A DNA stretch of 61,662 nucleotides from Hymenobacter profundi (GTDB taxonomy: Bacteria; Bacteroidota; Bacteroidia; Cytophagales; Hymenobacteraceae): positions 1 through 61,662 of the forward strand of contig NZ_JAHWGL010000021.1 in assembly GCF_019334315.1 (NCBI RefSeq). Direction: 5' to 3'. Below the pieces are notes generated by a model. That model had not been told where the DNA came from, did not search any database, and was given only the letters and a program-made list of their open reading frames with translations. Positions 32,872 through 41,979 of this stretch are shown here, piece by piece. Position 1 is the stretch's first letter; the number at the start of each line of letters is the position of its first letter. The position numbers and the translations under genes are program-made.

Positions 32872-33124
32872 AGCCCTTCAAACGGGCACCAGCGCCTTTG
32901 GGTTAGGCCACGACGAGTGTAACTTTCGGCCTTTTCCACCCTACCCAGTGTGCTGCTGAGCGCTTTGGCCGAACAATACGGCTTGCTCAGCATGAGAGGG
33001 GCGTATTGGTAGGCTGCGTTGGCTGATTGTTCGGTAACAGGTAGGCAGCTCTGTAGCCCTAGCTTCTACTGTGGCTTTTTTGTGGCCGTCATTCTGTATT
33101 CTTGTGGCGCTACCCTACCCTTCT

Positions 33125-33958
33125 ATGGCTAATACCCTGCTGATTCATTGCCCGGACGCGCCGGGCCTCGTCTATAAGATTACCGGCGTGCTGTTTAAGC
33201 ACGGCCTCAACATCCTGCGCAACGGCGAGTTTGTGGAGCGCCACGACAACCACTTCTTCATGCGCACAGAGTTTGCCGGCACTTTCGAAGCCGAGGCGCT
33301 GCAACAGGAGCTGCGGGCCGTGCTGCCGCCCACGGCGGTGTTGCGCCTCTCCGATAATCGCCCCAAGCGCATAGTGCTGCTGGCTACCCGCGAGTACCAC
33401 TGCCTGGGCGAGCTGCTAGTGCGTCACGCCTTTGGGGAGCTGAATGCCGAGATTCTGGCCGTGGTGAGCAACCACGAGGTGCTGGGCACCCTCACGCAGC
33501 AGTTCGGCATTCCCTTCCATCACCTGCCCCACACCGACCGCACCCGCGAGGCCCACGAGGCCGAGGTACTAGCCGTGCTGGCCGGCTACCAACCCGATTT
33601 TGTGGTGCTGGCCAAGTACATGCGGATTTTGTCGTCGGACTTTGTGGCGGCCTACCCTAACCGCCTCATCAATATTCATCATTCGTTCCTGCCCGCTTTC
33701 GTGGGGGCCAGCCCCTATGCGCAGGCCTACGAGCGGGGCGTGAAAATCATTGGGGCCACGGCGCACTTCGTCAACGAGCAGCTCGACCAGGGCCCCATCA
33801 TTGCCCAAAGCGTCATCCCCATCGACCACACCCGCAGCGCCCAGGACATGGCCCAAGCCGGCCGCGACGTGGAGAAAATTGTGCTGGCCCGCTCCCTGCA
33901 ATTGGTCTTCAACGAGCATGTGTTCGTGCACCGCAACAAAACCATCATCTTCGATTAA
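33125..33958 (+). CDS. purU: Formyltetrahydrofolate deformylase
   Basis: 277 residues from ATG 33125. An N-terminal ACT domain (NTLLIHCPDAPGLVYKITGV to about 80) is followed by a formyltransferase-like catalytic domain with LINIHHSFLPAFVG and AHFVNEQLDQGPII, holding the catalytic His and Asp. The fold and length match PurU, which releases formate from 10-formyl-THF and balances the one-carbon pool. The ACT domain normally senses Met or Gly. It is a single gene with no clear operon partners; the 250-base upstream gap shows no other gene. Confidence 0.9.
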   Translation: MANTLLIHCPDAPGLVYKITGVLFKHGLNILRNGEFVERHDNHFFMRTEFAGTFEAEALQQELRAVLPPTAVLRLSDNRPKRIVLLATREYHCLGELLVRHAFGELNAEILAVVSNHEVLGTLTQQFGIPFHHLPHTDRTREAHEAEVLAVLAGYQPDFVVLAKYMRILSSDFVAAYPNRLINIHHSFLPAFVGASPYAQAYERGVKIIGATAHFVNEQLDQGPIIAQSVIPIDHTRSAQDMAQAGRDVEKIVLARSLQLVFNEHVFVHRNKTIIFD

Positions 33959-34079
33959 TCTGACTTATTCAGTAGATAATACAGGCGTCATATACCTGCG
34001 CATTCCATAACAATCACTTAACAATCGGGACAAAATAGGGCAATCTAGCCGGGGGAGCTTTGCAGCATAATTCAAACCT

Positions 34080-36923
34080 ATGCGGCACCCTCTTACTCTA
34101 CTATTTTTTCTGCTGCTCAACCTGAGCAGCCTCGCAGCCCTGGCCCAAACGGGCACCGTTCGGGGCACTGTGAAGGACGCTACCACGCAGGAGCCTCTGA
34201 TTGGGGGCACCGTACACCTGGAAGGCACTACCTTCGGTGGTCCCACCGGGGTAGACGGTGATTTTATCTTGGAGAAAGTACCTGTTGGGGAGTATACCCT
34301 GGTAGTAACCTCGGTTTCCTATAAGCCCACCACGGTACAGAAAGTGGCAGTGGTAGCCGACAAAACGACGGTGATTACTACCACGTTGGAGTCGGATAAC
34401 AAGCAGCTCAGTGAGGTGGTGGTAACGGGCGTGCGCCGCACCAACACCGAAATGGCCGTGATTACGGAAATCCGCCAGGCCAACGTGGTGGTGAGCGGTA
34501 TTTCGTCGGAGCAGATTGTGAAAACCCAGGACCGCGACGCGGCCGAGGTAGTACGCCGCATTCCGGGCGTGACGATTGTTGACAACCGCTTCATCCAGAT
34601 TCGGGGCCTGAGTGACCGATATAATACGGTGTGGCTGAACGACGTGACGGCCCCCAGCTCGGAAACCGACCGCAAGTCGTTTTCCTTCGACGTGGTGCCC
34701 AGCTCCCTGCTCGACCGCGTGCTGGTATTCAAAGACCCCTCGCCGGAGCTGCCGGGCGATTTTGCCGGTGGCCTAGTGAAAGTGTACCTGCGCAAGCCCA
34801 ATTTCAACGAGCGCCTACTCACGGTGAACTACTCTTCGGGCTACCGCGACGGCACCACGGGCAAGAACTTCTACAGCGACAAAACCCAGGCCGGCGACGC
34901 CTTTGGCTTTGGCGCAGTGAAGCGCAGCCTGCCCGGCGGCTTCCCTACCCTGGGCACGGCCTACCAACAGTACGAGCGTGATTTCTACGCCCGCCAGCTC
35001 GAAAACACTTTCCCTATCTATAAGATGAAGGCCATGCCGGACATCCGCTTCAACGCGGCCTACATGGACCAGATCAACCTGAGCAACCTGAAGATTGGTA
35101 GCATCACGTCGGTGAACTACACCAACACCTTCACCAACTTCCAGATTGACCGCAACCTGTACGACGTATCGGGCGAGCGTACCGACCAGTTCAAGGACAA
35201 CCAATCAACCAACAGCATCCGTCTGGGCGCTATTCAGAACTTCAACGTGGTGCTGGACAACGGCGACCGACTGGAGTTCCGTAACCTGTTCAACCAGCAG
35301 GGCCGCAACCAAGTAACTACCCGCCAAGGCTTCGACAACAACGGGCAGCGGGTGCGCAACAACTACCTGCTGGGCTACCAGGGCCGCACCACCTACACGG
35401 GTCAGCTGGCCGGTCAGCACTCCTTCAACAAGGAAAAAACGAAGCTGGACTGGGTAGGCGGCTACGGCTACTCCAGCCGCAACGAGCCCGACCTGCGCCG
35501 CGTGTCCTACCAGTCGATTCCCTCGACTACCGACGGCGGGTTGCCTACCGAAACGGTATTGACGCCGGCTACCGGCCAGGTAGACGTGAACAACGCTGGC
35601 CGTCTCTACCAGAAGCTGAGCGAGCATAGCTACACGCTGAACGCCAACCTGAAGCACAACGTGGTAGTGGCCGACCGCACCGTAGAAATCGGCGCTGGCA
35701 CCTACCTGGAATACCGCAAGCGTGACTTCAACGCCCGTGCATTTGGTTACTCGCTGAACACCAGCGGTATTCAGGGCCTGCGCAACGAGGCAGTAGGCAA
35801 CATCTTCGATCCGCAGAACATCGGCACCGATGGCTTCCGCATGGATGAGGACCTGAACTCGACCTACCGCTACAATGCCTCCAACGAACTGGAAGCTGGT
35901 TATGTGTCGTTCAACATCCCACTCACTACCAAGCTGAAAGTGGTGACTGGCGCCCGCTACGAGCGCAACGTGCAATCCATTGCCACGGGCATCAACGGGC
36001 AGCCGGTAGAGCAGGACGTGACCACCAACTTCGTGCTGCCCTCGGCCAACTTCAGCTACAACTTCAACGAGAAAAACCTGGTGCGCCTGGCCTACGGTCG
36101 TAGCCTGAACCGCCCCGAGTTCCGCGAAGCCGCGCCGTTCTTCTTCTACGATTTCGACTTCAACGTGCTGAACTACGGCTCGTTGTACCTGAACCCCGAC
36201 TCGCCCTTGAAGGTAGCCACCATCGACAACTTCGATATGCGCTATGAGCTGTACCCCAGCAGCGGCGAGCTGATCCACGTGGGCGCCTTCTACAAGCACT
36301 TCACGAACCCCATCGAGAACGTGGCCGTGCTGACCACCAACCTGGCGTACACCTTTGCCAACGCGCCCAGCGCCTACGCCTACGGGGTGGAAGTAGACAT
36401 TAAAAAGAGCCTGAATTTCCTGGACGACGCCTTTGGCACCACGGGCCTGCGCAACCTGTCGGCCGTGTTCAACGCTTCGCTGATCAAAAGTGAAGTATCG
36501 CTGGGCCAAAACATTGTGGCTTGGGATAGGAACCGCGCCCTGCAAGGCCAGTCGCCCTACGTGTTCAACGGTGGCCTGTACTACCAGACGCCCGACAACA
36601 GCTGGCAGGTGTCGGCGCTGTACAACGTGTTTGGCCCGCGCATCCTGTTTGCCGGCAGCATCGACTACCCCGACGTAGTGGAGCTACCCCGCCACACCGT
36701 GGACCTCTCGCTGACCAAGACAATAACCGACCGCCTGACGCTGAACGCCGGTATTCAGGACCTGCTGAACCAGAAGGTGAACCTGGTGCAGGATTTCAAC
36801 CGCGATAAGAAGTACACCAGCTCCGACCCATCGCTGACGGGCTACCGCCGCGGCACCTACTACACGCTGGGCCTGCGCTTCAACCTGGAGCCCCGCACGC
36901 GTCCGCTCACCCCAGTGCCGTAA
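34080..36923 (+). CDS. TonB-dependent receptor with carboxypeptidase-like N-terminal domain
   Basis: 947 residues. The signal peptide is about 1-22 (FLLLNLSSLAALAQ). A carboxypeptidase-regulatory-like beta domain (GTVRGTVKDATTQEPLIGGT to about 105) precedes the plug (KTQDRDAAEVVRRIPGVTIV, IQIRGLSDRYNTVWLNDVT) and a barrel ending in GLRFNLEPRTRPLTPVP. It lacks an STN domain and the SusC signature, so it is a free-standing receptor and not part of a SusCD pair. A beta-helix lipoprotein gene follows 51 bases after and may be its surface partner. The substrate is unknown. Confidence 0.88.
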   Translation: MRHPLTLLFFLLLNLSSLAALAQTGTVRGTVKDATTQEPLIGGTVHLEGTTFGGPTGVDGDFILEKVPVGEYTLVVTSVSYKPTTVQKVAVVADKTTVITTTLESDNKQLSEVVVTGVRRTNTEMAVITEIRQANVVVSGISSEQIVKTQDRDAAEVVRRIPGVTIVDNRFIQIRGLSDRYNTVWLNDVTAPSSETDRKSFSFDVVPSSLLDRVLVFKDPSPELPGDFAGGLVKVYLRKPNFNERLLTVNYSSGYRDGTTGKNFYSDKTQAGDAFGFGAVKRSLPGGFPTLGTAYQQYERDFYARQLENTFPIYKMKAMPDIRFNAAYMDQINLSNLKIGSITSVNYTNTFTNFQIDRNLYDVSGERTDQFKDNQSTNSIRLGAIQNFNVVLDNGDRLEFRNLFNQQGRNQVTTRQGFDNNGQRVRNNYLLGYQGRTTYTGQLAGQHSFNKEKTKLDWVGGYGYSSRNEPDLRRVSYQSIPSTTDGGLPTETVLTPATGQVDVNNAGRLYQKLSEHSYTLNANLKHNVVVADRTVEIGAGTYLEYRKRDFNARAFGYSLNTSGIQGLRNEAVGNIFDPQNIGTDGFRMDEDLNSTYRYNASNELEAGYVSFNIPLTTKLKVVTGARYERNVQSIATGINGQPVEQDVTTNFVLPSANFSYNFNEKNLVRLAYGRSLNRPEFREAAPFFFYDFDFNVLNYGSLYLNPDSPLKVATIDNFDMRYELYPSSGELIHVGAFYKHFTNPIENVAVLTTNLAYTFANAPSAYAYGVEVDIKKSLNFLDDAFGTTGLRNLSAVFNASLIKSEVSLGQNIVAWDRNRALQGQSPYVFNGGLYYQTPDNSWQVSALYNVFGPRILFAGSIDYPDVVELPRHTVDLSLTKTITDRLTLNAGIQDLLNQKVNLVQDFNRDKKYTSSDPSLTGYRRGTYYTLGLRFNLEPRTRPLTPVP

Positions 36924-36974
36924 CCAACCTCTGCCTTCCCCTACTCCCTATTGCCCATTTTCATTTCACCCCAT

Positions 36975-38492
36975 ATGAAAAAGCATACTCGTTCCCTGGC
37001 CCTGGCGGCCGCCTTACTTGCTAGCCTCGCATCTTGCAGCAAGGAGGACACCACCCCCGCCCCCAACCAAACAGGCGGCGGCACCACTACCCCCACCACC
37101 CCCACCACCCCCAGCACTGGGCAATCGGTATCGGTAGATGCGCCCATCACGACCAACACCACCTGGACGGCTAGCAACAAGTACCTGCTGAAAGGCTATG
37201 TGTACGTGCAGTCGGGCGTGACGCTCACCATTGAGCCCGGCACCATCATCAAAGGCGACAAAGACACCAAGGGTGCCCTCATTATCGAGCCCGGCGCGAA
37301 GATTATGGCGATGGGCACGGCCGAAAAGCCCATTGTATTCACTTCCAATCAGCCCAAAGGCGCCCGCAACTACGGCGACTGGGGCGGCCTCATCATTGCT
37401 GGCAATGCCCCGGTGAATACGCTCACCGGTACCTCACAGCCCCAGATTGAGGGTGGCCCTCGCACGAAATATGGCGGAGACCAGAAAGCTGACAACTCTG
37501 GTACTCTGCAATACGTGCGCATCGAGTTTGGCGGCGTAGCCTTCTCGCCCGACAACGAGGTGAACGGCCTGACGCTGGCCGGTGTAGGCAGCGGCACTAC
37601 CATCGACCACGTGCAGATTTCGTTCAGCGGCGACGACGCCTTTGAGTGGTTTGGTGGCACGGTGAATGCCAAATACCTGGTGTCGCACCGTACGTTTGAC
37701 GACGACTTTGACACTGACAACGGTTTCGCTGGCAAGGTGCAGTTTGCCGTGTCGTTGCGCGACCCCTTGCAGGCTGACCAGTCGGGCTCTAAGGCGTTTG
37801 AGTCGGACAACGACAGCAAGGCCACTCCGGCTACTCCCCAGACCTCGGCGGTATTCTCCAACGTGACGGCAGTTGGTCCCATCATCAATGCCAACGGAGC
37901 CAACTACAGCCCCCAGTACACGGCCGGTGCGCACATCCGTCGTAATTCGAGCATCAGCATTATGAACTCGATTATTATGGGCTATCCGACCAACGTACTC
38001 ATCGACCACAACCTGACGGCCGGTAACGCCGCCGCGGGCAACCTTAAGTTCAAGAATAACCTTGTGGCGGGTAGCCTAACGGGCTCCAACTCCACGGCTG
38101 GTCAGCGCAGCATTATCTTCGTTGGGGGTAGCGGTGGCGCCGGCAGCTTAACGGTAAACAACGTTATGGCCTCCGACTCCTCGGCTTGGGGCGCGGCAGT
38201 AGGGCCGCTCACCTGGCTGAAGGCCGGCGGCAACAAGCGTTACACTACTTCCGATAACGTGCAGCTGCTCAATCCTTTCAACCTAACGGCGCCAAGCTTT
38301 ATCCCTCGCAGCGCTTCGCCCGCTACGGCCGCCACTGCCGCTGGCAGTGCCGCTGATTTCTCGGATAGCAAAGTGACGGACAGCTTTTTCACGAAAGTGA
38401 GCTACATCGGCGCCTTCTCGGGCACGGGCACCACTGCCGATAACTGGCTGACTGGCTGGACCAACTTCGATCCGCAAAACACGGATTACTAG
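36975..38492 (+). CDS. Beta-helix-like surface lipoprotein linked to a TonB receptor
   Basis: 505 residues from ATG 36975 with a clear lipobox (ALLASLASC). A Thr/Pro-rich linker (codons of ACC-CCC repeats, residues about 35-50) tethers a domain of repeated short strands: VTLTIEPGTIIKGDKD, GALIIEPGAKIMAMGTAEKP, LTLAGVGSGTTIDHVQISFS. This is the pattern of a right-handed beta helix. Asp-rich turns (DDDFDTDNGF, SDNDSKATP) could bind calcium. No catalytic motif is recognised. Similar lipoproteins follow TonB receptors in other Bacteroidota; its role in ligand capture is inference. Confidence 0.75.
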   Translation: MKKHTRSLALAAALLASLASCSKEDTTPAPNQTGGGTTTPTTPTTPSTGQSVSVDAPITTNTTWTASNKYLLKGYVYVQSGVTLTIEPGTIIKGDKDTKGALIIEPGAKIMAMGTAEKPIVFTSNQPKGARNYGDWGGLIIAGNAPVNTLTGTSQPQIEGGPRTKYGGDQKADNSGTLQYVRIEFGGVAFSPDNEVNGLTLAGVGSGTTIDHVQISFSGDDAFEWFGGTVNAKYLVSHRTFDDDFDTDNGFAGKVQFAVSLRDPLQADQSGSKAFESDNDSKATPATPQTSAVFSNVTAVGPIINANGANYSPQYTAGAHIRRNSSISIMNSIIMGYPTNVLIDHNLTAGNAAAGNLKFKNNLVAGSLTGSNSTAGQRSIIFVGGSGGAGSLTVNNVMASDSSAWGAAVGPLTWLKAGGNKRYTTSDNVQLLNPFNLTAPSFIPRSASPATAATAAGSAADFSDSKVTDSFFTKVSYIGAFSGTGTTADNWLTGWTNFDPQNTDY

Positions 38493-38671
38493 CCTACTGC
38501 AAGCACGGCTTTTGCCGCGCCGACGCACACGCAAGACCGGGGCTGGCTACCAGCGCCGGTCTTGCTGTTTAGGGCCACTCCCGCACCTGCTTTCTCTCCT
38601 TTCCTCTACCACTGATTATTCCGGCTACGTAGGGCCGGTACCGTATTTTGTCATCCCTATTCTCTGCTTCC

Positions 38672-39667
38672 GTGCTGCTGGAGCAGGTTCGGTTGGGGTT
38701 GCAGCAGGCATTGGCTACCCGTATCAGCGCGGGGCCGGCTGCCGGCGCAGCCCAGCAAACCTGGCAGTTGGGCGCTAGCGCCTGCTTTAGCGTAGTGGCC
38801 CTACCCCTGGTAGCCGACACCACCTGGACCGGCGCCCTCGACCGCCTCACACAGTCTGGCCCGCCCTTGTTGGTAGTGGCCGAGCGCATATCGCAACAGG
38901 CCCGTACGCATCTGCGGGCGCGGGGCATCTGCTACGCCGATGCGGCCGGCAACGCCTGGCTGCGGCACGCGGCGGGCCTACTCGTGGCCCTGCGCGGCTA
39001 CCAGCAGGCAGCCCCAGCGCCGGCAGCAGCCCCCATGCCAACAGCACCTACCACCGCGCCCCCGGCCCGGCTGAACGTGGCCGGTATGCGCCTGGTATTT
39101 CACCTGTTGCGCACGCCGGCACTGGTGGCTTGTCCGGTGCGGGAAATTGCCAAAACCACCCGCTTTTCGCCCTCGGTGGTGGTGCGCACGCTGGCCTACT
39201 TGGAGGAGCATGCCCTGTGGTCGGCCGATCCTGCCGGGTGGGTAGCCCTGCGGCCGGCGGTGGTAGAGCACTGGGTAGGGTACTATGCCTCTACCCTGCG
39301 CAACCGCCTGAACCCGCAACGCTACCGGTGGCTGACGGCCGCCCCGCCCGACTGGCCCTACCCCCTACCCCCAGGGTGCGTCTGGAGCGGCGAGGCCGCC
39401 GCTCAACGGCTGCTGGGCATCTCCGCCGATCCACCGCCTTTGCTCACAATTTACAGCACGCTACCCCGTGCTCAACTGGCGCATCACCTACAACTGGTAC
39501 CCTGCCAGCGGGGACCCGTGGAATTGCTGAATCCGTATTTTTCCCCGTTCTTGCCTGATCCAGAGCAGTGCGCCCCGCCGCTGGTGGTCTACGCCGATTT
39601 GCTGGCCAGCCCGGCACCCCGCACTGCGGCGCTAGCCCAGCAGATTCGGCAGGCGGGGCTCTGGTAG
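38672..39667 (+). CDS. AbiEi-like (type IV antitoxin family) winged-helix protein, orphan
   Basis: 331 residues from GTG 38672 (VLLEQVRLGLQQAL), or 339 from TTG 38648; there is no ATG in this region. The segment LLVVAERISQQARTHLRARG followed by ICYADAAGNAWLR is characteristic of Bacteroidota AbiEi-type antitoxins, and CPVREIAKTTRFSPSVVVRT with LAYLEEHALW forms a winged helix. AbiEi normally precedes an AbiEii nucleotidyltransferase toxin. Here the next gene is a HAD hydrolase beyond a 228-base palindromic element, so the toxin is absent or lost. The stop codon TAG lies within the first bases of that element. Confidence 0.6.
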   Translation: MLLEQVRLGLQQALATRISAGPAAGAAQQTWQLGASACFSVVALPLVADTTWTGALDRLTQSGPPLLVVAERISQQARTHLRARGICYADAAGNAWLRHAAGLLVALRGYQQAAPAPAAAPMPTAPTTAPPARLNVAGMRLVFHLLRTPALVACPVREIAKTTRFSPSVVVRTLAYLEEHALWSADPAGWVALRPAVVEHWVGYYASTLRNRLNPQRYRWLTAAPPDWPYPLPPGCVWSGEAAAQRLLGISADPPPLLTIYSTLPRAQLAHHLQLVPCQRGPVELLNPYFSPFLPDPEQCAPPLVVYADLLASPAPRTAALAQQIRQAGLW

Positions 39668-39891
39668 TTGTCAGTTGTCAGTAACGGTACGTGTGAGGCC
39701 GCGGAGCGGCTACAAGTTTGTAGTATTGTCTGATGTGGTCAGAACCAAGTGCCGCGTAGCAGTGCAAGAGTATCTTATACATCCTTGCACCGCTACGCGG
39801 CGCAGTCGGTTTTACGCTATACCTGCTACAAACCTATGGCCGCTCCGCCGCCCCACACGTACGTTATTGACGACTCCTAACTGACAACTAC
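39664..39891. repeat. Large nested inverted repeat (GTAGTTGTCAGTT ends)
   Basis: The outer arms GTAGTTGTCAGTT... and ...AACTGACAACTAC run inward for about 60 bases with indels (shared ACGTGTG, GCGGAGCGGC and TTTGTAG blocks). A second inner pair, GCCGCGTAGC at 39751 and GCTACGCGGC at 39792, forms a separate hairpin. It fills the gap between the AbiEi-like and HAD genes and contributes the AbiEi stop codon. No other copy lies in this window. Confidence 0.8.
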
Positions 39892-39903
39892 CAACTTCTT
39901 TCC

Positions 39904-40590
39904 ATGCCTACCCCTCCTGCCCGCCCTAAGCTGCTGTTGTTCGACGTCAACGAAACCTTGCTCGATATGAGCAAGCTACAACAGGCCGTCAATCAAGAAT
40001 TCAACTCTGAATTTGCGTTCAAACAGTGGTTTTCGCTGCTGCTTCAATACTCGCTGGTAGACACTGTGACGCAAGCCTACCACGATTTCAAGCAGATTGG
40101 CGATGCGGCCCTGGATATGCTGGCCCAAAGCCTGGGGCAGCCTGCTCGCCCGGCTACTCGCAAGCAGGAGCTACTCACGCTCATTGCCGAGTTGCCACCT
40201 CACCCCGATGTAGTGGAAGGTCTGACTATGCTCCAACAAGCAGGCTTTCGGATGGTGACGCTCACTAACTCACCCGGCTCTACCCTGCGCAAGCAGATAG
40301 CGTATGCTGGCCTAACGTCCTTCTTCGAGCAGCTCTTGAGCATTGATGACGTGAAGCGCTACAAGCCTCACCCTGATACCTACCTCACTGCGTGCCAGCA
40401 GCTAGGGGTTGTCCCCGCCGATGCACTCCTGGTGGCAGCCCACGGCTGGGACACGGGCGGAGCCTTGCGGGCGGGTTTGCAGGCGGCTTTCGTTGCGCGG
40501 CCGGGTCAGGCTACGTACCCGCTGGCGCCCGCGCCCACCTACACTGGTCCTACCCTATCCGATATTGCCGGGCAACTGGTAGGGCATTAG
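39904..40590 (+). CDS. HAD-superfamily hydrolase, haloacid dehalogenase type II-like
   Basis: 228 residues. Motif I is LLLFDVNETLLD with the nucleophile Asp, motif II is VTLTNSPGS, the conserved Lys lies in DVKRYKPHPDTY, and motif III is in AAHGWDTGGALRAGLQ. These spacings match 2-haloacid dehalogenase type II enzymes (DVNET and KPHP are typical). It releases halide from 2-haloacids or is a related phosphatase. Its TAG stop overlaps the TAA stop of the convergent minus-strand gene by a few bases. Confidence 0.88.
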   Translation: MPTPPARPKLLLFDVNETLLDMSKLQQAVNQEFNSEFAFKQWFSLLLQYSLVDTVTQAYHDFKQIGDAALDMLAQSLGQPARPATRKQELLTLIAELPPHPDVVEGLTMLQQAGFRMVTLTNSPGSTLRKQIAYAGLTSFFEQLLSIDDVKRYKPHPDTYLTACQQLGVVPADALLVAAHGWDTGGALRAGLQAAFVARPGQATYPLAPAPTYTGPTLSDIAGQLVGH

Positions 40591-40955
40591 TCGGGCCGGT
40601 TGAGCCAGCGCCGGAAGGCCAGCGTGCCTACTCCGTATGCTGCCACGTCTAGGGCATCGGCTACGGCTACGGCCGAGAAATAGGGTAATATGCCCTCAAA
40701 CCATACCGACACAGCCAGCCAGGCGCCTAGAAGCCACGAATCGGGGAGCACCAGCCGGCGGAACTGCGGGAACAGGTAGCGCTGTACGGCCAGCGTGAGG
40801 CTGAGCAGGATGGGCATAGCTAGCAGGTCGGCGCCGTGCGACGAGAGCCAAGACGGCAGCGGGTAGTGCCACGCGTGGCGGTTGAGGTACAGCGCCGCGT
40901 AAAGCAACATGCTACCTACCAGCAAAGGCCGGCGTAGGTCAGGCCACGCGCCCAC
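40587..40955 (-). CDS. Small four-helix membrane protein (often named 'magnesium citrate secondary transporter')
   Basis: 122 residues from GTG 40955. Hydrophobic segments near 10-28, 44-60, 75-95 and 98-115 make it a compact membrane protein; the motifs ADLLAMPILLSLTL and DALDVAAYGVGTLAFRRWLN recur in small Bacteroidota proteins carrying that database name. The name is not supported by any transporter motif I can see. It begins one base after the stop of the zinc-ribbon gene, so the two are translationally coupled. Confidence 0.65.
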   Translation of the reverse strand: MGAWPDLRRPLLVGSMLLYAALYLNRHAWHYPLPSWLSSHGADLLAMPILLSLTLAVQRYLFPQFRRLVLPDSWLLGAWLAVSVWFEGILPYFSAVAVADALDVAAYGVGTLAFRRWLNRPD

Positions 40956-40956
40956 C

Positions 40957-41262
40957 CTAGCCCGCTACAAAGGTGATAACCGCAATAAAGAAGGCCAGAA
41001 TAGCCCCAAATACTACCTGCCCTACGCGGCCAATGCGCTTGAAAAATCGCACGATTACGTTGTCGTCCGACTGAATTTCCAACAGGGATGGCTCCTTTGG
41101 TTCGATGGCTTTTCGGTTTTCTTCCGCAACGCGGCGTTGCGCCCGCGGGTCCAGGAATCCGCCGCAGTGCTCGCACCGGTCGTTGGGGCGTTGGTTCCAC
41201 GCCGACCATTGCTGGCAGTGGGGGCATTTTTTGGTAAAAGAAGAGGAAGTAGTATCAGCCAT
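40957..41262 (-). CDS. Zinc-ribbon membrane-anchored small protein
   Basis: 101 residues from ATG 41262. An N-terminal zinc ribbon (KKCPHCQQWSAWNQRPNDRC then EHCG, two CxxC pairs) is followed by a basic-acidic linker and one C-terminal membrane helix (VVFGAILAFFIAVITFVAG). Such proteins are common and uncharacterised in Cytophagales. Its stop is adjacent to the start of the next membrane protein gene. Confidence 0.7.
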   Translation of the reverse strand: MADTTSSSFTKKCPHCQQWSAWNQRPNDRCEHCGGFLDPRAQRRVAEENRKAIEPKEPSLLEIQSDDNVIVRFFKRIGRVGQVVFGAILAFFIAVITFVAG

Positions 41263-41387
41263 ATACATTGTGTGTACGCGTGTTACGGGCCGTTATGTTG
41301 CGTAACGGTCTGGCGGCACTCCTTCTCAAATCACTTCATTACGAAGTTTTTACCACTACGTACAGCAGAGCTAGTGCTGGCTACTCC

Positions 41388-41927
41388 CTACATTGCTTGG
41401 CTCAACAGCTCCACATGGGCTAGGTGGTGCCGGCCGTGCCAGCTATACTGCACCAGCGCCTGATCGAGCGTGTAAGTGATGTCGTAGGCGGGGTGGTAGA
41501 ATGTGCGCTGCCATTGCTCCTCCGTGAGATGCCACAGCAGCGTAACCCAACGCGTATGCAATGCCTCCAGCAGCGCCAACGACACCGTAACGGGTGTGGC
41601 CAACACATCGGGCAGCCCGGCCCAGGCGTTCAGGTCGAAGGGCTTGATAGTGGGGTTGTCCTCGGTGAGGGCCAGGCGGTAGCGCAGGTAGAAGTTCAGG
41701 TGCACGTCGGCCACGTGGTGGATGACCTGCCGGCCCGTCCAGCCGCCGGGGCGGTAGGGCTGCTCCAGGCGCACGCCCCCTGCCTGCCGGGCGGCGGCCG
41801 TGAGCTGGGCCGGCAGCACGGCAATCTGCTCGATATAGGCGGCGCGCTCGGCGGGCGTCAGGGGCGTTTCGGGCCGGGCGGGGGCGCGGCCGATGGGGTA
41901 TTGCAGGTCGGGATGAGTGGTTTCCAT
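41388..41927 (-). CDS. DinB-superfamily bacillithiol transferase-like protein (YfiT/BstA group)
   Basis: 179 residues from ATG 41927 (METTHPDLQYPIGRAP). The four-helix DinB fold shows metal-binding histidines: HHVADVHLNFYLR in the middle and WHGRHHLAHVELL at the C-terminus. The DLQYPIG opening and RPGGWTGRQVIHHVADVHLN motif are typical of the YfiT/BstA group, annotated as putative metal-dependent hydrolase or bacillithiol S-transferase. Whether this organism makes bacillithiol is not shown here. The gene stands alone on the minus strand. Confidence 0.85.
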   Translation of the reverse strand: METTHPDLQYPIGRAPARPETPLTPAERAAYIEQIAVLPAQLTAAARQAGGVRLEQPYRPGGWTGRQVIHHVADVHLNFYLRYRLALTEDNPTIKPFDLNAWAGLPDVLATPVTVSLALLEALHTRWVTLLWHLTEEQWQRTFYHPAYDITYTLDQALVQYSWHGRHHLAHVELLSQAM

Positions 41928-41979
41928 AGCTACTAAACACGCCATCGGTTACAAGGTTAGCCTAAGCTGCTCGAACGAT

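Noticed and set aside
35205..36545. 446-residue minus-strand frame inside the TonB receptor gene
   Set aside because: It is a G+C-rich shadow frame rich in Val/Gly/His; the plus strand has receptor motifs throughout.
40587..40955. Magnesium-citrate transporter function
   Set aside because: The name circulates in databases for similar short proteins, but 122 residues with four helices and no transporter motif do not support it.
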